DNA of 64,000 nucleotides, from the NCBI RefSeq assembly GCF_003143975.1, contig NZ_QFVR01000001.1, forward strand, positions 124,001 through 188,000, given 5' to 3'. The notes under the pieces are model-generated. The model searched no databases. It saw nothing but the letters and a program-made list of their open reading frames with translations, and was not told the DNA's origin. How positions within the stretch are numbered: position 1 is the stretch's first letter; each line of letters opens with the position of its first letter. The DNA comes from Kurthia sibirica. Its GTDB lineage: Bacteria > Bacillota > Bacilli > Bacillales_A > Planococcaceae. A program made the position numbers and the translations under genes. Shown here one piece after another: positions 58,780-64,000 of the stretch.

Positions 58780-60867
58780 ATGTCGGATTATTTAGTAATA
58801 GTAGAATCGCCCGCTAAAGCAAAAACAATCGAGCGATATTTAGGTAAAAAATATAAAGTAAAGGCATCTGTTGGCCATGTACGCGATTTACCGCGTAGTC
58901 AAATGGGCATTGATACCGAAAATAATTATGAACCGCGCTATATCACAATTCGTGGTAAGGGTCCGGTATTACAAGATTTAAAATCTGCCGCTAAAAAGGC
59001 AAAGAAAATATATCTCGCAGCCGATCCAGATCGCGAAGGTGAAGCAATTGCATGGCATTTAGCAACTGCATTAAACATCGACATCGAGTCGGATTGTCGC
59101 GTTGTTTTTAATGAAATCACAAAAGACGCTATAAAGGAATCATTTAAACATCCAAGACCGATTGATTTAGACTTAGTTGATGCACAGCAAGCGCGTCGTA
59201 TTTTAGATCGCTTAGTAGGGTACAATATTAGTCCATTACTATGGAAGAAAGTCAAAAAAGGATTATCTGCTGGTCGTGTTCAATCGATTGCACTCAGCCT
59301 AATTATTGATCGTGAAAACGAAATTAAGAGCTTTGAACCAGAGGAGTATTGGTCAATTGAAGGGAATTTTGAGAAATCAACAAAACCTTTTGAAGCAAAC
59401 TTCTATGGCACAACTAAAGAAAAAATTAAACTAACAAATGAGCAGGAAGTAAAAGATATTCTTGCACAAATTAAAGGTGAAGATTTTGAGGTAGCTAAAG
59501 TATTAAAACGTGAGCGTAAACGCAATGCGGCACCATCATTCACTACATCTTCACTTCAGCAAGAAGCAGCGCGTAAACTGAATTTTAGAGCGAAGAAAAC
59601 GATGATGCTTGCACAGCAATTATACGAGGGTATTGATTTAGGTAAGAAGGCTGGTGGCATCGTTGGTCTTATTACGTATATGCGTACCGATTCTACACGT
59701 ATTTCAGAAACAGCTAAAAAAGAAGCATTTGAATATATTTTAGAAAACTATGGTGAAGACTATACGACACCTATCACACAACAGGCAAAAAAATCTGATA
59801 AAGCGCAAGATGCTCATGAAGCAGTGCGTCCGACATCAACAATGCGTCACCCTGATACGATGAAAACGGTTCTTACGCGAGATCAACTTCGCTTATATCG
59901 TTTAGTTTGGGATCGCTATATTGCCAGTCAAATGGCATCAGCTGTTCTCGATACGGTAACAGCTGACCTATTAAATGGTGATATTATGTTCCGTGCGACA
60001 GGTTCTACAGTTAAATTTCCTGGTTTTATGAAAGTCTATATCGAAGGTAATGATGACAATAAAGAAGATAAATCAAAGGATAAGCTACTACCACTAATGG
60101 AAAAAGGCGATATTATCAAGCGAATTGATATTGAACCAAAACAACATTTTACACAGCCACCTCCAAGATTCTCAGAGGCGCGCCTAGTAAAAACATTGGA
60201 AGAAGTGGGAATTGGTCGACCTTCGACATACGCACCAACACTTGATACGATTCAAAAACGTGGCTATGTTACCTTGGAGACAAAACGATTTGTTCCAACG
60301 GAGCTAGGCGAAATCGTCAATAGTTTAGTTATTGAATTTTTCCCCGACGTTGTAAATATTGAGTTTACTGCGAAAATGGAACAGGATCTTGATCAAGTAG
60401 AAGAAGGCAATAAGAAATGGGTTGAAGTAATCGATGCCTTTTATCAAGACTTCGAAAAACATGTCCAACATGCCGAAGTAGCGATGGAAAAAGTAGAGAT
60501 TAAAGATGAACCCGCAGGTGAAGACTGTGAACTATGTGGCAACCCAATGGTGTATAAACTTGGGCGTTATGGCAAATTCATGGCTTGTAGTAATTTCCCT
60601 GAATGTCGAAATACAAAAGCAATCGTCAAGGAAATCGGTGTGAAATGCCCAACTTGTAAAGAAGGTGAAATCGTTGAGCGTAAGAGTAAAACGAAACGAA
60701 TCTTCTACGGTTGTAACCAATACCCAGAATGTGATTTTGTATCATGGGATAAACCAATTAGTCGTCCATGTCCGAAATGTGACGCAATGCTCGTCGAGAA
60801 GAAAATCAAAAAAGGCATTCAAATTCAATGTTCTGCTTGTGATTATAAAGAAGAACCAACACAGTAA
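58780..60867 (+). CDS. topA: DNA topoisomerase I
   Basis: Relaxes negative supercoils. It has 695 residues from the ATG at 58780, behind AAGGGGG. A TOPRIM domain ([32 protein letters not shown]) is followed by the catalytic Tyr300 in [12 protein letters not shown]. The C-terminus has three zinc-finger modules with CELCG/CSNFPEC, CPTCK/CNQYPEC and CPKC/CSAC. It is followed by a terminator. Confidence 0.97.
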   Translation: MSDYLVIVESPAKAKTIERYLGKKYKVKASVGHVRDLPRSQMGIDTENNYEPRYITIRGKGPVLQDLKSAAKKAKKIYLAADPDREGEAIAWHLATALNIDIESDCRVVFNEITKDAIKESFKHPRPIDLDLVDAQQARRILDRLVGYNISPLLWKKVKKGLSAGRVQSIALSLIIDRENEIKSFEPEEYWSIEGNFEKSTKPFEANFYGTTKEKIKLTNEQEVKDILAQIKGEDFEVAKVLKRERKRNAAPSFTTSSLQQEAARKLNFRAKKTMMLAQQLYEGIDLGKKAGGIVGLITYMRTDSTRISETAKKEAFEYILENYGEDYTTPITQQAKKSDKAQDAHEAVRPTSTMRHPDTMKTVLTRDQLRLYRLVWDRYIASQMASAVLDTVTADLLNGDIMFRATGSTVKFPGFMKVYIEGNDDNKEDKSKDKLLPLMEKGDIIKRIDIEPKQHFTQPPPRFSEARLVKTLEEVGIGRPSTYAPTLDTIQKRGYVTLETKRFVPTELGEIVNSLVIEFFPDVVNIEFTAKMEQDLDQVEEGNKKWVEVIDAFYQDFEKHVQHAEVAMEKVEIKDEPAGEDCELCGNPMVYKLGRYGKFMACSNFPECRNTKAIVKEIGVKCPTCKEGEIVERKSKTKRIFYGCNQYPECDFVSWDKPISRPCPKCDAMLVEKKIKKGIQIQCSACDYKEEPTQ

Positions 60868-60874
60868 AATATTT

Positions 60875-60915
60875 AAAGGTATGTGAGTTTTTCATAGCTC
60901 ATATACCTTTTTTTA
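60875..60915 (+). terminator. Terminator after topA
   Basis: A 13-bp stem (60875-60887 with 60898-60910, one G-T pair) followed by a T run. Confidence 0.92.
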
Positions 60916-60980
60916 TGATAAAGTAATGCAGGATAACAAGTTTTAAATCTAAAATGTAAAGAAGGCAGGTAAGTGAAAAA

Positions 60981-62294
60981 ATGACATATATTAATGTAAT
61001 TGGGGCAGGTTTAGCAGGTAGCGAGGCCGCTTGGCAAATAGCAAAACGTGGAATTCAAGTGAAACTATATGAGATGCGCCCGGTTAAACAAACACCAGCA
61101 CATCATACAGATAAATTTGCGGAGTTAGTTTGTTCAAACTCATTACGTGCAAACACACTGACGAATGCAGTAGGTGTTATTAAGGAAGAGATGCGTAAGC
61201 TGGAATCCATTATTATCGAAGCAGCAGATCATTGTTCTGTACCAGCAGGTGGTGCATTGGCAGTAGATCGACATGAATTTTCTGGCTATGTAACAGAAAA
61301 GGTGAAAAATCACCCATTAGTTGAAGTGATCAATGAAGAGGTAACGGAGATTCCGAAGGATGGGATCACTGTTATTGCAACGGGTCCTCTTACATCTCCA
61401 GAACTTGCAAAGAGCATTCAACAAGCAACGGGGCAAGAGTATTTATACTTTTATGATGCTGCAGCGCCAATCGTTGAAAAAGATAGTATTGATATGGATA
61501 AAGTGTATTTAAAATCACGCTACGATAAGGGGGATGCAGCCTATTTAAATTGCCCGATGAATGAAGCAGAATTTTATGCTTTCCAAGAAGCATTGGTGGC
61601 AGCAGAGGTAGCACCATTAAAAGAATTTGAAAAAGAAAAGTTCTTTGAAGGTTGTATGCCAATTGAAGTAATGGCTAGTCGTGGTCCAAAAACAATGTTA
61701 TTTGGACCGATGAAACCAGTCGGTTTGGAAAATCCAAAAACAGGTGAGCGCCCCTATGCGGTTGTACAATTACGCCAAGATGATGCAGCAGGCACACTTT
61801 ACAATATTGTCGGTTTCCAAACACATTTAAAATGGGGAGAGCAAAAGAAAATTTTCCGCATGATTCCTGGTTTAGAAAATGTTGAAATCGTTCGTTATGG
61901 TGTGATGCATCGTAATACATTTATCAATTCACCAACGGCACTCTTACCGACCTATCAACTAAAAAGCCAACCGAATGTGTTTTTTGCAGGACAGATGACC
62001 GGTGTTGAAGGCTATGTTGAATCAGCAGGTAGTGGTTTAGTGGCGGGTATTAATGCAGCAATGATGCATATGGAAAAAGAATTAAAGGTATTCCCAGCTG
62101 AAACAGCGTTAGGCAGTATGGCTCGTTATATTACGGAAGCCGACCCCAAACATTTTCAACCGATGAATGTCAATTTCGGTTTATTCCCGGCACTTACTGG
62201 GAAAAAATTGCGCTCTAAGCTTGAACGTGGTGAAAAACAGGCAGAACGTGCACTACAAACAATTTCTGACTTTATTGACAGAGAAAAAATCTAA
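60981..62294 (+). CDS. trmFO: Methylenetetrahydrofolate-tRNA-(uracil-5-)-methyltransferase TrmFO
   Basis: Folate- and FAD-dependent methylation of U54 in tRNA (old name Gid). It has 437 residues. The FAD-binding [17 protein letters not shown] starts near residue 8; family blocks [36 protein letters not shown] and [22 protein letters not shown] follow. It is in the usual topA-trmFO-xerC order. Confidence 0.97.
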   Translation: MTYINVIGAGLAGSEAAWQIAKRGIQVKLYEMRPVKQTPAHHTDKFAELVCSNSLRANTLTNAVGVIKEEMRKLESIIIEAADHCSVPAGGALAVDRHEFSGYVTEKVKNHPLVEVINEEVTEIPKDGITVIATGPLTSPELAKSIQQATGQEYLYFYDAAAPIVEKDSIDMDKVYLKSRYDKGDAAYLNCPMNEAEFYAFQEALVAAEVAPLKEFEKEKFFEGCMPIEVMASRGPKTMLFGPMKPVGLENPKTGERPYAVVQLRQDDAAGTLYNIVGFQTHLKWGEQKKIFRMIPGLENVEIVRYGVMHRNTFINSPTALLPTYQLKSQPNVFFAGQMTGVEGYVESAGSGLVAGINAAMMHMEKELKVFPAETALGSMARYITEADPKHFQPMNVNFGLFPALTGKKLRSKLERGEKQAERALQTISDFIDREKI

Positions 62295-62342
62295 TAATCC
62301 ACCATAGTCGTACAATTGTACACTGCATAAAAAAATTTGATT

Positions 62343-62381
62343 AAGCCAAGCAAAGTTGTTATACTTTGTAAGGCTTTTTTT
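62343..62381 (+). terminator. Terminator after trmFO
   Basis: AAGCC-AAG-CAAAG pairs with CTTTG-TAA-GGCTT (small internal loop) around TTGTTATA, followed by a T run. Confidence 0.8.
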
Positions 62382-62451
62382 ATCGGTGTTTTATTTGAAT
62401 TTATAAGGGTGTTGTACAAAAATGCCTTTATTTAGTAGTACAGGACGCAAA

Positions 62452-62479
62452 TTGTCATAAATCTACAGAAAATTAGCAT
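62452..62479 (+). promoter_or_regulatory. Candidate promoter of xerC-hslV
   Basis: TTGTCA (62452-62457), 16 bp, TAGCAT (62474-62479). A modest match; the rest of the 185-base gap to xerC has no gene. Confidence 0.35.
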
Positions 62480-62566
62480 AGTACAAGTACTACATAAGTG
62501 TTCTGACTTTCAAAATTATTCTATTAATGCGAGAATAATAAAGAAGTTAGAAAAAGAGGTGTTATA

Positions 62567-63466
62567 ATGAACATCGAAAAAGAAGTAGCACTCCAACAGT
62601 TTATTTCATATATTCAGCTGGAGAAAAATTATTCAGCTCTGACAACAGCAGCGTATGAACAAGATATACAGGAGTTTTTTCAGTTTATCGCAGCTGAAGG
62701 CTTACGTAATCTTCAAGAAGTAGAGTATGTTCATGCTCGGTTATATGTCACACAATTATATAATGCGCAAAAGGCTAGGGCGACAATCTCGCGTAAGATT
62801 TCGTCCATTCGTTCGTTTTTCCGGTTTTTAAATAAAGAGTTTGATCTGGATGATTCATCCTTCCAAGCACTTTACCATCCGAAAAAAGAAGGAAGATTGC
62901 CGCGTTTTTTTTATGAGGAAGAGCTTATGCAGCTTTTTGAAGCGAATGAAGGGGAAACACCAAAAGCGATTCGTGATTTAGCAATACTCGAATTACTCTA
63001 TGCTACGGGCATTCGCGTAAGTGAATTAACATCAATTGAACTTAAAGACGTTGATTTTTCCTTAAGTATTATCCGCGTGATGGGGAAGGGTCGAAAAGAG
63101 CGTTATGTACCCTTTGGTCAGTTTGCCCATGAGGCATTGCAACTGTATATCGATCTTGCACGTCCTAGGTTAATGAAGAATAAAAATCATTCATTTTTTT
63201 TCGTCAATATGAAGGGTGATGCAGTGACAGCCAGAGGCATACGTTATATATTAAATGAAATGGTTAAAAAAACGCCATTGTCATCTACGATTTATCCACA
63301 TATGATTCGTCATACCTTTGCTACTCATTTATTGAATAATGGAGCTGACCTCAGGACAGTGCAAGAACTACTTGGACATACAAGCCTATCTTCAACGCAG
63401 GTATATACACATGTTACAAAGGAACATCTTCGGAAAACATATATGAATGCTCATCCACGAGCATAA
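62567..63466 (+). CDS. xerC: Tyrosine recombinase XerC (CodV)
   Basis: Resolves chromosome dimers at dif with XerD/RipX. It has 299 residues. The N-terminal SAM-like domain is followed by the catalytic set Arg150, Lys174, His245, Arg248, His271 and nucleophile Tyr280 (in HMIRHTFATHLL and LGHTSLSSTQVYTH). It is the first gene of the codV-clpQ-clpY-codY operon known from B. subtilis, so this is the housekeeping recombinase and not an integrase. AAGAGGTG precedes the ATG. Confidence 0.96.
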   Translation: MNIEKEVALQQFISYIQLEKNYSALTTAAYEQDIQEFFQFIAAEGLRNLQEVEYVHARLYVTQLYNAQKARATISRKISSIRSFFRFLNKEFDLDDSSFQALYHPKKEGRLPRFFYEEELMQLFEANEGETPKAIRDLAILELLYATGIRVSELTSIELKDVDFSLSIIRVMGKGRKERYVPFGQFAHEALQLYIDLARPRLMKNKNHSFFFVNMKGDAVTARGIRYILNEMVKKTPLSSTIYPHMIRHTFATHLLNNGADLRTVQELLGHTSLSSTQVYTHVTKEHLRKTYMNAHPRA

Positions 63467-63490
63467 AACAAATTAGGAGTGTGATTTACT

Positions 63491-64000
63491 ATGGAACTAC
63501 ATGCTACTACGATATTTGCAATACAGCATAAAGGTGAATGTGCTATGGCTGGGGATGGACAGGTTACTTTAGGTAATACAGTCGTAATGAAGCACACGGC
63601 AAAAAAGGTACGTAAATTGTTTAATGGGCAAGTATTAGCCGGTTTTGCAGGTTCAGTAGCCGATGCATTTACTCTATTTGAAATGTTTGAAAGTAAATTG
63701 ATTGAATTTAATGGTAATTTACAAAGAGCTTCTGTAGAGGTGGCCAAACAGTGGAGAGGCGATAAAATGCTTCAAAAACTCGAGGCACTTTTACTTGTGA
63801 TGAATAAGGAAACATTATTGCTCGTATCGGGATCAGGTGAAGTAATTGAACCTGATGATGGTATTTTAGCGATTGGCTCTGGTGGAAACTTTGCGTTATC
63901 TGCTGGACGTGCTTTAAAACAATACTCAGGCGAACAGTTATCTGCAAAGGAAATTGCAGAAGCGTCTTTAACAATCGCAGCTGATATTTGTGTATTTACG
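63491..64000 (+). CDS. hslV: ATP-dependent protease peptidase subunit HslV (ClpQ), 5' part
   Basis: Proteasome-like peptidase working with the HslU/ClpY unfoldase. The first 170 residues are present and the gene runs off the window. It reads [21 protein letters not shown], with [25 protein letters not shown] and [17 protein letters not shown]. The likely start is the ATG at 63491 with TTAGGAGTG upstream; an in-frame TGA lies just before it. The N-terminus has no Ser at position 2, unlike B. subtilis ClpQ, so the mature nucleophile may be a Thr after processing. Confidence 0.95.
   Translation, partial: MELHATTIFAIQHKGECAMAGDGQVTLGNTVVMKHTAKKVRKLFNGQVLAGFAGSVADAFTLFEMFESKLIEFNGNLQRASVEVAKQWRGDKMLQKLEALLLVMNKETLLLVSGSGEVIEPDDGILAIGSGGNFALSAGRALKQYSGEQLSAKEIAEASLTIAADICVFT

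Noticed and set aside
62567-63466. Tyrosine recombinase as a mobile-element integrase
   Set aside because: Length, catalytic set and the trmFO-xerC-hslV context identify the housekeeping XerC (CodV); no attachment sites or phage genes are near.

Overview
The window is a chromosomal stretch of a low-GC Gram-positive bacterium of the order Bacillales. Gene order from yicC/gmk to xerC/hslV follows the Bacillus subtilis ylo/ylq region almost gene for gene, and the proteins read like Planococcaceae/Caryophanaceae versions (Kurthia, Solibacillus, Lysinibacillus type). The genus is inference. Two genes usual in this block are missing: spoVM (between thiN and rpmB) and remA (between yicC and gmk). 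Missing spoVM would fit a non-sporulating genus such as Kurthia, but cannot prove it. Nearly everything is on the + strand; only rqcH and rpmB are on the minus strand.

Region 1 (1-9160) is the pyrimidine operon pyrB(partial)-pyrC-carA-carB-pyrK-pyrD-pyrF-pyrE. Its genes overlap or nearly touch, and it closes with a strong intrinsic terminator. It encodes the route from carbamoyl phosphate to OMP and UMP.

Region 2 (9160-12830) is the only accessory-looking part. It holds two TM2-domain membrane proteins with similar C-termini, a two-domain CatE-like VOC dioxygenase, an AadK-like aminoglycoside nucleotidyltransferase, and a graveyard of two unrelated transposase remnants (IS6 family, then IS3 family). 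Each gene has its own terminator. rqcH (ribosome quality control) follows on the minus strand behind a 24-bp perfect bidirectional terminator.

Region 3 (15000-29750) runs yicC, gmk, rpoZ, coaBC, priA, def, fmt, rsmB, rlmN, prpC, prkC, rsgA, rpe, thiN. These cover nucleotide and CoA synthesis, replication restart, initiator-tRNA formylation and deformylation, rRNA methylation, the PASTA kinase/phosphatase pair and ribosome assembly.

Region 4 (29740-45760) runs rpmB(-), the Asp23-family gene, fakA, sdaAB-sdaAA, recG, the FapR-controlled lipid operon fapR-plsX-fabD-fabG-acpP, then rnc-smc-ftsY. A 17-bp FapR operator is visible in front of fapR.

Region 5 (45760-64000) holds SRP and ribosome genes (ylxM-ffh, rpsP-khpA-rimM-trmD, rplS), signal peptidase, rbgA, rnhB, an orphan FliK-like/FlhB-C-terminus-like pair, sucCD, dprA, topA, trmFO, xerC and the start of hslV (clpQ).

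I found no CRISPR array, prophage, tRNA, rRNA or intact insertion sequence. I did not find a clearly new multi-gene system. The most interesting items are the FliK-like/FlhB-like pair outside a flagellar operon, the paired TM2 genes around the transposon graveyard, the missing spoVM and remA, and several leader and operator structures.
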